In this document: one piece after another, positions 31,510 through 42,606 of the stretch
Layout: each line of letters begins with the position of its first letter
Position numbering within the stretch: the first letter of the stretch is position 1
Source of the DNA: Pseudoips prasinana
Taxonomy: Eukaryota; Arthropoda; Insecta; Lepidoptera; Nolidae
Reading direction: 5' to 3'
NCBI GenBank assembly: GCA_951640165.1
Contig: OX621242.1
Location: 12,455,501 to 12,519,500, forward strand
Length of the DNA stretch: 64,000 nt
Notes under the pieces: generated by a model
Told to the model about the DNA's origin: nothing
The model's database searches: none
The model's input: the letters and a program-made list of their open reading frames with translations, nothing else
Position numbers and translations under genes: made by a program

Positions 31510-33328
31510 CGAACACTTCGCTTCCGCTAGACTCTAGCTAGAGCAGCGTCAGACCTATTGATGTATATAATTAGGATATAATAGTAAGTAACTTAAACTT
31601 ATAAGTTAATTGTAGTTATTCCAGATCTTTTCTTACCCTGACATGCATATGGTAAAAAAATAGTAGGTACAAGGGTGGTACGAGATATAGTATAAATTAA
31701 TACTCGCAGACACAATCGTACTCTTTAATTTCTTAAATCTCATAATCAGATCGGACGGAAATACAGCATTATGTTTCTAACTGTTACCCAGAGAGTTGCT
31801 TAATATAATACTTTGACAAACAGAAGAAAGAACTGGAAAACAAATAAACTTTGCTCCTTTAGATATACTTCAATGTCCATTATGTTAAAGTTTCTCAAAC
31901 AATGATTAATCTACCTGGAAGTTATATTAGAAAAACTTACCCAAAGAAATAACAAAGAGCAGTATATGTAAAACGAAATGAACTTATCTCATTCGCAAAA
32001 CAAACTGCCAAAGAAAAGAACAGATGTACTGAAAAATCAAAACAACGAAGATGTCCTCACTAAGTTAAATTATCTTGGCCAAAACGAATTTAAACAAACA
32101 TTTGTGATTTATAAGGAAATCTTGTTATTTCTTTTACAACTGTCACACTTTTCCTGGCGGTCGAAACAAGTAAATATTATTAGGGAAGCTGCCCACAATC
32201 ACTGGAGACAATCTCACTTCTTTACTTTTTAGGATGCATTTTTATTTTTGATGCTTAACTTGTAGATGGATTCTGAATACGAAATACATACGAGTAGATT
32301 ACCGGCTTTACTATCAACTTATACTTTTACAAAGTCTTTAACTTAAAAGTTTACTTTAAAGTTCTCAATTCGAATATAATGTGTTTTTTTTTAGCTTACT
32401 CACCATTTTTTTAACAGCTGCCACCCCCGGACTTGTCATGTGACAATTTTTGTTATCCCTCGAGAACAGTACGTAGAACAGTACATACGTAATGTATGGA
32501 TGAATGTCCTTTTCAGTACGACAGCCAGATATCGTCTATGATTTTTTATGATGAACTTGACTAAGTAAGGCTATAAAGCATAACAAGCAAACAAAACTTC
32601 CTTCCACATTTAGATCAGTGCGGTAAAATACATTTTATAATTCCAGCCTAGTTCACTTTTAACAATTTTTTCGTTATTTCAATCACACGTTGTAGTAATA
32701 TAGCAAAACAATGTTGACGTCAAAAGTTATAAAAACTATTACAAATTTTGTTTAGGTTTAGGCATATGATATAAATATGATGATTGTTTACAAAAAAAAA
32801 ATATTATAATAATAATTACCTTTTATATTTTTTATATATTAGTCCTTTTGTGAGGAGCTGTAAAAGAAACACAATACAATAAAGATAATTGTAAAGTGGA
32901 TAGTTTTATGTTACAGTACCTATTATCCCTTTAAATTTATACGCTGTGTGAAATTTAAGCAACATTATTTCCTTATTTTGTTATATAAGATTTTTATTGA
33001 GACATTTACATCTGCTACCCTCATTCACCAACTTATCACAAGTTTGTAGCGTATCATTACGCGACCTTTTTTTATCAAAGGTAGAAGAAAACCCACTGTA
33101 TCTGTCTAGTACAGTGTATAAATAACATTTGCATGCAAACGGTGTCTGTTATGACTTCGTATCATGAACGGCAATATTTTATCTCGATCGCCAATGTATG
33201 AAATGGAACCTTTTGTTTTGGTCATGAATAATATTATAGAATCGAGTTCGAAGACTACAAGTTCAGAATTTAAATAAAAACAGGAACAGAATTTGTCGGC
33301 GTATAACAGGAATTACGTATTTACGTAA
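31510..33328. other. No recognisable feature
   Basis: About 1.8 kb of AT-rich sequence. The 84-codon frame at 31978-32232 has no recognisable motif. No repeat is shared with the rest of the window. Confidence 0.45.
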
Positions 33329-33643
33329 TCTATCGATGCATATAATAAAATCGTAGGAAAGTCAAAACTATACATTGAATATTTTTTTAAAAGGATACTT
33401 GGGGCGTGATGTACAATAATATCGAAGCTAAAAATATAGTTTTTAGAAATTTTTCTGTTTGTCTGTATGTATGTCCGGGCTAAACGCAAAAATTACTGCA
33501 TGGATTTACTTCAAATTTTACATGAATATTACTAAGCGCTCGGGTTAACATATAGGCTACATATTATCACGCTATCACCTACGGGGGAGGAACTGTGATA
33601 ATTTATAAAATTTATCGCGGGTACAACCGTGGGGCACAGCTAG
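33329..33643 (+). mobile_element. Hel-2 Helitron-like element, full length
   Basis: It starts TCTATCGATGCATATAATAA, ends GTGGGGCACAGCTAG, and has A before and T after. It has the Hel-2 internal block TATCACCTACGGGGGAGGAA and TGTATGTATGTCCGGGCTAA. Length 315 bp. Confidence 0.85.
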
Positions 33644-34061
33644 TTAATAATAAAATAATAATTGCAATATATAGTACGTAGCAATTAATTGTAATGCTAA
33701 GATATGCAAATAAATAAATGTGATCTGCGTAATTTAATTAAATGTCTTGACGCCCAAGATTAAGGTTTGACCTATTTTGAAACCACTCGTACTTCATGTA
33801 TGAAAAGGGTCATAAGTCAAGAAAAAAAATATTATTACTTTTATTTGCTCTTCATAAACTCACATTTTCACATGAGAATAAAAGTGAAAGAACAATCCAA
33901 GGAAGGAATTCCTCCCTCAGGAAGCCAGGTGAAAAATCAAAGGTAAAACAACGAACAAATCCCACTAGACAGTGAAAAAAGAATCAAAAGAACCGCATCG
34001 TCTGCACCCGTTGTACTCTGCATTGCAACAAAATCTGTTCGATTTCCTTAATTCTACAATC

Positions 34062-34724
34062 TACTGCCTTATTGGAAAAGCCGCAAATGAAAATTCTCGA
34101 TCCGGAGAAGCCGGCTTTTAACTGTGAATACTTTTGTTCCAAGCTAAGCTTAATGCGATGGAAAAGTGATAGGTTTAGTTCTCACAAAATCTCGTTTAGT
34201 CGTAAAGTGCTAGAAGGTAATCCGCGTTGCTTGAAAACATTTCTTTTTCAAGATTATAAAATCTTATAAATCTAGGACATCAGATATATAGTTCTGGGGT
34301 CCAGTTTTCTGGCTACTTGGTGTTTATCTTGCTCAAAAAATCTGAACAACATTTTATGAACCGACTTTTTGTACCCGCTACTTCTCCAATAAGGCAGTTG
34401 TTACCGGGTTCAGTGTTCTGGCTACTGGGTGTTTATCGTGCTCAAAAAATCTGAACAACATTTTATGAACCGACTTTTTCCATCCGCTACTTCTCCAATA
34501 AGGCAGTTGTGACCGGGTCCAGTTTTCTGGCTACTAGGTGTTTATCCTGCTCAATAAATCTGAACAAAATTTTTAACCGACTTTTTGCACCCGCTACTTC
34601 TCCAATAAGGCAGTTGTTACCGGGTTCAGTGTTCTGGCTACTAGGTGTTTATCCTGCTCAATAAATCTGAACAACATTTTATGAACCGACTTTTTGGACC
34701 CGCTACTTCTCCAATAAGGCAGTT
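34062..34724. repeat. Four-unit 109-bp tandem array with an inverted terminal motif
   Basis: GGCTACT recurs at 34311, 34420, 34529 and 34636, giving spacings of 109, 109 and 107. Each unit contains CTGAACAA...ATTTT, AACCGACTTTTT and closes with CTTCTCCAATAAGGCAGTTG. The complement of that closing motif (ACTGCCTTATTGGAAAAG) occurs once, at 34063, facing the array. The whole looks like a DNA element with terminal inverted repeats whose right end was tandemly amplified. No ORF. Confidence 0.75.
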
Positions 34725-34813
34725 GGGACCTGTAACCCAAAAATTAAATATACATCAGCAAGCTTCACAAATTCCCACACTAAAAGTAAAGAAGTTTAAG
34801 CTTTTATCCTAAC

Positions 34814-36048
34814 ATAGCGAGTCATACACTAAAACACTTGTAGTACCTATACTCAAAAATAAAACAGGTGATATAGGGGCGAAGTCCAACTACAGACCCA
34901 TTTCTCTGGCTACGGTAATAGCGAAAGTGTTTGACAGCCTACTTAACACACAACTTGACAAATATATTCACCTACACGACAATCAATTCGGATTTAGACC
35001 CGGGTTATCTACTGAGAGTGCAATCTTGTGTTTGAAGTGGGCGGTCAAATACTACACTGATCGTAAAACTCCGATATATGCTTGCTTCCTCGACCTTTCC
35101 AAAGCGTTTGATCTGGTTTCCTACGGTATTCTTTGGAAGAAGTTGGAGACATCTGGAGTGCCTCCTGAACTAATAAGTACCTTCAAGTACTGGTATGGAA
35201 ATCAGATCAATCACGTTCGATGGGCTGGAAAACTCTCGGAACCGTATGTTTTAGAATGTGGTGTGAGACAGGGGGGGTTGAGTTCACCTACACTCTTTAA
35301 TTTATACATTAATGAGCTAATTGAGGCGCTCAGCAAGGAGAGAGTTGGCTGTTACATTGATGGAGTGTGTGTAAATAACATATCCTACGCCGACGATCAA
35401 ACTTTGCTGAGCGCGTCCATCTGCGGTCTAAGGAGATTGGCGGCCATCTGTGAAGACTATGCTAAGCTTCACGGACTGGTCTATAATGACAAAAAAAGTG
35501 TGGTCATGGTCTTTCAGGCCGGTGGTCAGTGTCCAGGCTCTGTGCCGCCAGTTAAATTGAATGGTGTGCCTCTTGATAGAGTGTCTACAGTGAAATATCT
35601 AGGACATATTTTGACCGCCGACCTGAAGGATGATGCCGATATTGAAAGAGAGCGAAGGGCGCTGTCGGTTAGAGCTAACATGATAGCTCGCAGGTTTGCA
35701 CGATGTTCTACAGATGTGAAGAAAACTCTATTCCGTGCATACTGCACCTCCTTCTATACCTGCAGCCTGTGGGCAAACTATGTTGAAAAATCGTACAGTG
35801 CCCTTCGTGTACAATACAATAACGCGTTCCGAGTGTTGGTGGGGCTGCCCCGGTATTGCAGCGCATCAGGGATGTTTGCTGAAGGCCGTGTAGATTGTTT
35901 TTATGCAACGATGCGAAAAAGATGTGCATCCATGGTGCGCCGTGTGCGGGACAGTCCCAACACTATTCTTAAATGTATAGCCAGTAGACTAGACTGCTTG
36001 TATGTGGGCCGCTGCTGTAAGTTGTCAACGTCCGTAATTATTTTATAG
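34814..36048 (+). CDS. Non-LTR reverse transcriptase (fragment, palm intact)
   Basis: Open for about 410 codons without a break. Counting from the GTG at 34927, motif A is FLDLSKAFD (54-62), motif B GVRQGGLSSP (112-121) and motif C YADD (154-157); upstream are NYRPISLATVIAKVFD and FGFRPGLSTE. The thumb region ends with LGLP-like VLVGLPRYCSASGMFAEGRV. There is no natural start: the frame is open from the truncation point. The protein lacks an endonuclease, so it could not complete target-primed integration by itself. Lack of stops suggests recent insertion. Confidence 0.88.
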
Positions 36049-36194
36049 CAGGGGTACGCATGTGAGGGGTCGCTCGATGTGCAAATAGATGTATTGGTCT
36101 GTGTACTACATATGTGTTTCAGAATTACTAACATAGGTTTTTACTAACAAAATGAGTCCTGTTACTTTACCAAATAAATTATTCATTCATTCAT
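34814..36194 (+). mobile_element. 5'-truncated LINE with an intact RT frame
   Basis: The recognisable pol frame begins about 34814 (TKTLVVPILKNKTG) and ends at 36048. The 3' UTR carries AATAAATTATTCATTCATTC at 36171-36194, an ATTC simple-repeat tail. No endonuclease region is present. A second, truncated copy lies at 26190 (minus). Clade is uncertain; the RT style suggests the CR1/Rex-like part of the LINE tree. Confidence 0.82.
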
Positions 36195-36507
36195 ACGAAC
36201 TTTGAGGAAAGGCATAAATCTTTTCGCCACCACCAAGTTACAACGGTGTCTTTTATTGAAACTTATGTAGTTTAAGCACGTAGACGGCAAGTATTGATCG
36301 TTTACGATGTGACGGGTTGAGAACATTATTGAATCTATAAGATAGACAATTAATTGGCAGATGTATTGATTGCCGGTCGTGTATTAAATTATTAATTATA
36401 TCTTCGTATCCATATAGTGGCATAGAGGTGGATGTTTTATAGTATTTCCCCTATCCGATTTAATATGGTGTATTTTTATTTGTAAAATTAGTAAATTGCG
36501 TTTCCTG

Positions 36508-36700
36508 TTCTCATCATCATGTCAGCCGAAAGACGTCCACTACTAGGCAGAGCCTCCCCCAAAAAACTCCACAATCTTGTAGGGGGCTTACCTACAAGAT
36601 AGGGAAGCTCCCTACAAGATAGACCTCTGATCTTGTGAGGATCGCTGGAATCCGCTGGATGCGGGCAGTGCAAGACCGACAATTGTGGAGTTTTTTGCAC
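36508..36700 (-). pseudogene. RTE pol C-terminus rearranged by an internal inversion
   Basis: 36508-36573 has the RTE end in minus orientation (GCCGAAAGACGTCCACTACT and CCTCCCCCAAAAAACTCCAC). The adjacent 36625-36698 carries the contiguous upstream part in plus orientation (TCGCTGGAATCCGCTGGATG, CAAGACCGACAATTGTGGAG). AAAAAACTCCACAAT and its complement flank the rearranged part. Two TACAAGATAG-type repeats lie between them. Compare the uninverted copy at 12336. Confidence 0.7.
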
Positions 36701-36747
36701 ACGCTGTTTTACTATTCTACAAATATTTCGTTTCATTGCATACAGGT

Positions 36748-37160
36748 CTATGGGCTATGGGTCTAGTGGTTAGTGACCTTAACTGCTATGTCGTGGGTTC
36801 GATCTCTATCTAGGACTAATCTTTGTATGTTGTATTTGTTCTGTGGCTATGTGCTATTTATTTCTAATAAGTATGTATTTAGAAATATATAATTATATAA
36901 ATCAGTTGTATGGTTCCAATAGAACAGGCTCTGCTTTGGACTTGACGCAAAAGGAGGGTACCGGAACAGCATAGATACTCCCATTCCTGGGGCGCCACGG
37001 TAGGTTAGGTTACGTCGGTGCGAGTCCGACATACCCACCCGCAGACACGTTTTGAGGGTGGCATGCGTAGGCATTCCGCCGGTATCATAAAAAAAAAGGA
37101 ACAGGTTATGCCTAGTTTGAGATGAGATGGCAATGTTGATGTCCCAAGAAGATATAGATA
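36748..37160 (+). mobile_element. SINE-B-like copy interrupted by a short retroposon
   Basis: The head GGGTCTAGTGGTTAGTGACC and GTGGGTTCGATCTC are followed by AAATATATAATTATATAAAT and CAGTTGTATGGTTCCAATAG. The sequence is interrupted after 36934 and resumes at 37099 with GAACAGGTTATGCCTAGTTT and GAGATGGCAATGTTGATGTC. Confidence 0.7.
36935..37098 (+). mobile_element. Short poly(A) retroposon with T-arm-like motif
   Basis: Flanked by GAACAGGCTCTGC (36922-36934) and GAACAGGTTATGC (37099-37111), a 13-bp duplication with two mismatches. It ends CATAAAAAAAAA. Inside, GTCGGTGCGAGTCCGAC can form a 5-bp stem with a 7-base loop, like a tRNA T-arm, and resembles a pol III B-box. A relative with its own duplications is at 57727 (minus). 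Confidence 0.7.
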
Positions 37161-37432
37161 TACATTAAATAAAACAAACTTCAACTTTTCACTGGGTATA
37201 AATTTTAAGTTCGCTATCCAATATGACTCGAATTAGGTATATAGGACCATTTTGAAAGCCTCATCTACCGATTAAATAGAAAATGATCAAGATTGGTACA
37301 CAAACAACATAAACATAGTATAACATCTATAAAAGAACATATTTGTAGACAAATTGGTACTTCCCCATTTTAGGAATCGGTTGAAGGCACAAAAGAAAAA
37401 AATTGGGATTTAATTTCACCTCTCATATTTTA

Positions 37433-37595
37433 TCCTACTAATATTATAAATGTGAAAGTTCGTGAGGATTGATGTATGAATGTTTGTTACTCTTGCACGA
37501 TAAAACTGCTTTATAGTAATATAGCTTAAACATCCGAATAACAAATAGGTTTTAATTTAAAGTTTAACGTGGTGGAAAGTGCGGGGTACACCTAG
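37433..37595 (+). mobile_element. Hel-1 Helitron-like element
   Basis: The start TCCTACTAATATTATAAATG, interior AACATCCGAATAACAAATAG and end GCGGGGTACACCTAG fit Hel-1, closest to the copy at 1782. A precedes it. The base after CTAG is G, so the right junction may have mutated. The hairpin is damaged. Confidence 0.7.
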
Positions 37596-37599
37596 GTTT

Positions 37600-38500
37600 G
37601 TTAATAATCATGTAGCCCTGTATAATAAAAAAATAATTCTGCATTCCCTTATAAACTGCGTAATGCAATTTCATGTCAACCGTTATATTATCACCATAAT
37701 CCAAATTTAATTATGAACATTCACAACACAAATTTAATTATTGGGAAGGATTTTAAAGCTCATAACATTAAATTTTCAATTAAGATTATAGTTGGACCAA
37801 ACAAAACATAAAGGAATACATACCTCATTCTGCTCAAAATTCTCAATAGCAAATTGAAAAGGATTGAGAGTAATCTAAGCAAAAAAATATTTTCTATGAT
37901 TCAGCAACCGGCTAAGTTGTCAAATTATATAAAATTACATAAAAGTCTAGTTGTTTTAGAAAAGTTTTAACGGGCGTTTTGAATGGGACCCTAAATTTAA
38001 AAAGTATAACAAGAGACCACGTACAACCTGAAGTTGGCTCTACGCTATTTCCGGTTCATTGACTGGACAGCAATGGTAAGGCTATTTTATTTTTTTGTCG
38101 ACTGCTATCTAATTCTTACATTTCTTTAACTCCTTTTTATACCAATTTCCATTAAAAATAATTATGATGAAACGTCCCAAAAAACACTTTTAGCTGTATG
38201 ACCGTTAAGCCATAGACATAGCTTTTTCTAAGTGGCATGCTTAGTATTGTATTGTTGATTCACAAAAACTAGTGTCTGAAAACATTAATACCATCGTCGC
38301 TCTTAGCAGTTCCATTATCAACGTCATTATTAATTACATAATGAATTAGAAATCCTTCAAATAGTCTATTGTATATGTCCGTAGTTGTAAATGATTACCC
38401 GATTCATACAATTCGCTAAATGTTTCAAAATTATGATCACCAGTTCTTTAAGATATTTCACTTCGTTTTTAATTTAATGAACTAAGTATAATACCACAAT
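37600..38500. other. No recognisable feature
   Basis: AT-rich; no ORF above chance length and no repeat shared with the rest of the window. Confidence 0.45.
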
Positions 38501-38580
38501 TTGTTAAATTTCCCCAATTGAAAGTGAACCTTATGCTTATGTGATAAAGTTGAAAATCTATAAAAGAAATTTGACAGATT
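38501..38580 (+). mobile_element. P139 MITE, centre only
   Basis: TTGTTAAATTTCCCCAATTG, ATGCTTATGTGATAAAGTTG and AAAAGAAATTTGACAGATT are the P139 centre with the innermost parts of both arms. Both outer arms are missing. Confidence 0.75.
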
Positions 38581-38685
38581 TATTTTTATTTGCTTTTAAA
38601 TTTATGTCCTGTCCATATTTTCCGCATATTGGCGTGCAAACTATGCTTGGGTACACATTTATTAAATAGTCACATAACTTGACTG

Positions 38686-38785
38686 TATTGCTTGCTTTGC
38701 ACTCCGCAGGTCGTGGGTTCGATTGCCACCCAGGACAGATATTTGTGTGCATGAACATGTCTGTTTGTCCTAAGTCTGGGTTTCC
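38686..38785 (+). mobile_element. SINE-B, head and mid fragment
   Basis: TCGTGGGTTCGATTGCCACC, AGGACAGATATTTGTGTGCA and TGAACATGTCTGTTTGTCCT belong to SINE-B. The A-box region is degenerate and the 3' half is missing. Confidence 0.7.
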
Positions 38786-38809
38786 TGGACCGAATAGTAG
38801 CATTTGTTA

Positions 38810-39380
38810 TTCGAGTATAACCCCAGTTACATTTGTGGCCTTCTGGGGTCATTAATTACGGGTCAGCATGGTATTGTTAAACCAACGGACGTTAATAATA
38901 TACGTAGTAATAGTCGTGATGATCTTTAACATTAGATGTGGTCTTTAAAGCTAACGGCATTACGAGAAGTACAAAACTAATCACGTTTTTTCGTGGCGGA
39001 ATTAATTAAGATACCATCTAATGATACTCGATGTGTGAAAAACTGCTTGTGTTACATGTAACATTTTGTTCCTTACTTCCTTTCCGCAAAGTTTAAATTG
39101 CTTTTTCAGCATATTGTCTTTTATGTCTTTATAATTCAAACAATTGAAATAAACAGTCATCTCCGGTGTTAAACGGATCTCGTTTTAACTGTATACTTCC
39201 TTATTGATAGCTAGTTTAATGCTTATTAGCAATATTTATTAATAGTGCCTCATTAATTAAACTTCATCCGCCTCTTATACAGGCTGTTAGTATGTACCAA
39301 AATCCTACATCTAAAATAAGTGAATATGTCTTTACATAAAATCTCTCGTAATCGATAGTTATATTAATCTCTCTATTCGC
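38810..39380. other. No recognisable feature
   Basis: AT-rich, no ORF or repeat that I can support. Confidence 0.45.
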
Positions 39381-39384
39381 TCAA

Positions 39385-39475
39385 GCTCATAATCCGATGG
39401 ACCTGCTATCCTACTCGATTGGGGAGAAATCACAACAGGACCGATAGCTTTAAAAGCCCTCTGAGACATCGCCGT
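39385..39475 (+). repeat. SINE-D body fragment
   Basis: TCATAATCCGATGGACCTGC, CCTACTCGATTGGGGAGAAA and AACAGGACCGATAG resemble the body of the element at 49987 read in the opposite direction. Similar scraps are at 40090 and 58397. Confidence 0.45.
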
Positions 39476-39496
39476 GTAAAAACATCTTGCCATAAA

Positions 39497-39725
39497 AAAT
39501 GGTATTTGAACCCAGAACTTCGTTATTTGTGGTTGAAGATCTCACCGCTAGACCAACTAGGCAGTTTTCCTGAGTCTGGGTGTAATTATCTATATAAGTT
39601 TGTATTTACAAAAGAAAAGTATTATATGTAGTATATTAGTTATCTGGTTTCCATAGTACAAGCTCAGCTTAGTTTGCGATCAGATGGCCATGTGTAAATA
39701 ATGTCCCAGATATTATTATTATTAG
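39497..39725 (+). mobile_element. Composite SINE: inverted tRNA-like head joined to a SINE-B tail
   Basis: 39497-39563 on the minus strand reads CTAGTTGGTCTAGCGGTGAG and TTCTGGGTTCAAATACC, a tRNA-like head. Directly after it, 39570-39725 on the plus strand is the SINE-B 3' part (CTGAGTCTGGGTGTAATTAT, TAGTTATCTGGTTTCCATAG, AATAATGTCCCAGATATTAT). The two halves face in opposite directions. Confidence 0.65.
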
Positions 39726-39729
39726 TTTA

Positions 39730-40089
39730 CCAATAGCCAGAAATAAGTAATGATACACCTCATTTCTGCTATAATGCTCACATATAAAAGTATACAACGA
39801 AGAACAAGGTGGTCGATATAAAACCAATACGTCTTATTTGAACGGCGTTCAGTAATTGGTTCTGGACTGGAACCTATGATATTGACAAACCTGTCGCAGC
39901 CAATCGTTTGTTGTTTTTGTTTCTGAACGATAATTAATTGCCTGATCAATAAACGCCAAGTCACTGGATACTTGTAACGAATGTCCTCCTCGAATTTCGC
40001 GAAAGCTTCCAGTCTTATTAGAGATTGGCCGTATACACGAGAAAAATCATACTGTACAAGTATAGGGGCAATTACTCAAGACCTTATAT
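39730..40089. other. No recognisable feature
   Basis: An 80-codon minus frame at 39722-39964 has no similarity that I recognise. Confidence 0.4.
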
Positions 40090-40155
40090 CCCCTCATTCT
40101 CATAGTCCAATGGGAAGCAGGGTGCCAGACCAACGGCTTCATAACGCCGCCAACT
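40090..40155 (+). repeat. SINE-D body fragment
   Basis: CATAGTCCAATGGGAAGCAG, GGTGCCAGACCAACGG resemble the family at 49987. Very short and diverged. Confidence 0.35.
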
Positions 40156-40459
40156 TCGCCATCTAGTTGAAATTTATAACGCACATTTAGTCGATATTGA
40201 GATCTTTGAACTTTCGCAATCAAAATTTAAATAATTGTCTAAAAATTTGCTCGCTGAAAATTAAAAATCATCTAATTGACATGTTTATTCATCGCACCTC
40301 TTTATTTCCGAATTTTTTGTCTTATTTTTTATGCCAATTACATTTAGTTTCCGTCACGCTCCACATAACATTATTTAACACGTGGACAATAGTGTGGGTT
40401 ATTCGTTAAACAAACGTAAATATGCAAAACTGTAACTAATTGTTATGTTTATTTATATA

Positions 40460-40770
40460 CTAGCTGTGCCCCGCGGTTTTACGCGTTAAATTTTATAAAT
40501 TATCTCAGCTCCTCCCCGGTAGGTGATAATATGTAGCCTATATGATGACCCGAACTCTTAGTAATATTCATGCAAAATATGAAGTTAATCCATGCAGTAC
40601 TTTTTGAGTTTAGCCTGGACATACATACAGACAAACAGACACACAGACAAAAATTCTAAAAACTATATTTTTGGCTTCGATATCGATTGAAGATCACTGC
40701 CCAAGTATCCTTTTTAAAAAATATTCAATGTACAGTTTTGACTTTCCTTCGATTTTATTATATGTATAGA
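40460..40770 (-). mobile_element. Hel-2 Helitron-like element, full length
   Basis: CTAG at 40460-40463, the CCCCGCGGTTTTACGCG hairpin region and TATGTATAGA at the other end delimit the copy. Flanks fit A^T. It contains CAGCTCCTCCCCGGTAGGTG and ACATACAGACAAACAGACAC. Length 311 bp. Confidence 0.85.
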
Positions 40771-40779
40771 TAAAGAAAT

Positions 40780-41440
40780 AAACTTCATTTTACCGGACTG
40801 ACACTGCGATATTGCTTAACAACCAATTCTCATTACCCGCGATTGATCATCCTTCCTCTAAACTAAAGATGCAATCAAGATACAAAAGTATCTGGACTGC
40901 CTTGTTAGTTTACCTTACAGGAGACTTGTAACAAAGACACTGGTAAGGTCAAAATATCTACTGACGACGACGTCTACGGGCTAGTGATTTTTTTCACTTC
41001 TAATCTAAATAATCTATAATATAATAGTCACACACGTAACGATGATGCGAGTTACATGATTTTTGTTCATCAAAAAGTGCTCCACGCGCCAAAAGAAGTT
41101 TTCACTTCATAAACTACTGTAGGTGTTAAATACAACCTATAACAACGAGCAAGAATAATATTGAGAAAAGAAAACCAGAGCTTTCCATTAATTTAAATAT
41201 TGACTGCGGCACTAATATAACTAACTAGTAATTATAACTAACTATTTAGTGCTAGCCAGGGAATAAGGTAATCCGCATAAATAAATATTGTAAGATGTTT
41301 TCTTTATGTACGTTAGCATAGCATTGTGATAATAATTTATTATTTAACTAATCATTAATAATTATAATTCTATATGATAAATAATATCACACAGTGTCAC
41401 AGATCTAATCATCTTTTTGACTTAGATATAATTATATATA
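40780..41440. other. No recognisable feature
   Basis: AT-rich spacer between Hel-2 and the Tail-T fragment. Confidence 0.45.
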
Positions 41441-41444
41441 GTTA

Positions 41445-41507
41445 ACTTACAAGCGCTTTTTAAACTGTATGTGAATATGAATCGTTTATTTTTTATTTAT
41501 TTATTCC
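41445..41507 (+). repeat. Tail-T, terminal fragment
   Basis: CTTACAAGCGCTTTTTAAAC, GTATGTGAATATGAATCG and a TTTATTT tail represent only the last 60 bp of the family. Diverged. Confidence 0.6.
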
Positions 41508-41579
41508 ATGTATGAACACTTCGGCTAGCAAAGAACTACAAATTACACTTCAAGCTATTATTTACATTTTTCTATTATA

Positions 41580-41892
41580 CTAGCTGTGCCCCGCGGTTTT
41601 ACACGCGTTAAATTTTATAAATTATCACAGCTCCTTCCCCGTAGGTGATAGCGTGATAATATGTAGCCTATATGTTGACCCGACCTCTTAGTAATATTCA
41701 TGTAAAATTTTAAGTAAATCCATGCAGTACTTTTTGAGTTTAGCCCGGACATACATACAGACAAACAGACAAAAAATCTAAAAACTATATTTTCGGCTTC
41801 GATATAGATAGGAGATCACGCCCCAGGTATCCTTTCTAAAAAATATTCAATGTACAGTTTTGACTTTCCAACGATTTTATTATATGTATAGA
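41580..41892 (-). mobile_element. Hel-2 Helitron-like element, full length
   Basis: CTAG at 41580-41583 and TATGTATAGA at 41883-41892 delimit it. It is more similar to 40460 than to other copies by eye. The left flank is A as expected; the right flank is A where T (minus-strand A) would be usual, within a repeated ATAGAAGAT stretch, so that boundary may be off by a few bases. Confidence 0.82.
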
Positions 41893-42606
41893 AGATATAG
41901 AAGATTGTGGTTATGCAGTCGTGTGATATCAGCTGAACTCTTTGAAAAGGAGGATAAGATCTGTACGTACTGACGTAGAGACTACTCTAAATCAGTAGGT
42001 AGAGATCTTTTTATATATTAAAAAGCTCATGCATTACAATGTGCCGCTCACATGGTTCGTTACTCTCGATAACGGTTGTTAGAATGTGAAATTGTACAAA
42101 AATCTACCCAAACGCATACGATTTCCGGAAACAGTTGTATAACTTTCATGTAGAACAACTTTTTACTGTCAATAACCACGTTGGATATTCTCGCTATCAC
42201 TGGCATTGGCGTAGGCTACATACATGTGTAGTTCGTAGCCCTCAATTCCACGTACATATGTATTATATGTACGTGGAATATCGCACCTATTCCTGTCTTA
42301 GACGTTTCTTCACTAAGCCTAGTAGCAAAGTCTGGCATAAAAATCAATGGCGCCTACCTTAGCTTTACTTTGTTACAATCTTAGTAGTCGTAGTTTGTAT
42401 TTGTTACGAACAATATTATCGTGAAGAAAATGTATATAGAATTGAAAGGGATGATACCAGTAAGAAAAATGTGTAGTTTGTTTTCTTCAACTAACTACAC
42501 ACGTACCTAAATGTATGCGTATGTTTCATTTAGGTAAATGTTATGTACTCGGTTTATTTAAACTACGCTACAACTGCACTGTAATTAAGATAAGATATAT
42601 TGATTA
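41893..42606. other. No gene; two small hairpins
   Basis: ATTCCACGTACATA at 42245 pairs with its complement ending at 42279 (14-bp stem). TACCTAAATG and CATTTAGGTA pair near 42504-42536. No coding or repeat assignment. Confidence 0.5.

Noticed and set aside
31978..32232. 84-codon frame as a possible small gene
   Set aside because: AT-rich, no recognisable motif, no splice or promoter context; length is within chance expectation.
34927..34929. GTG as start codon of the RT protein
   Set aside because: The frame is open and homologous upstream to about 34814, so GTG is simply an internal valine codon.
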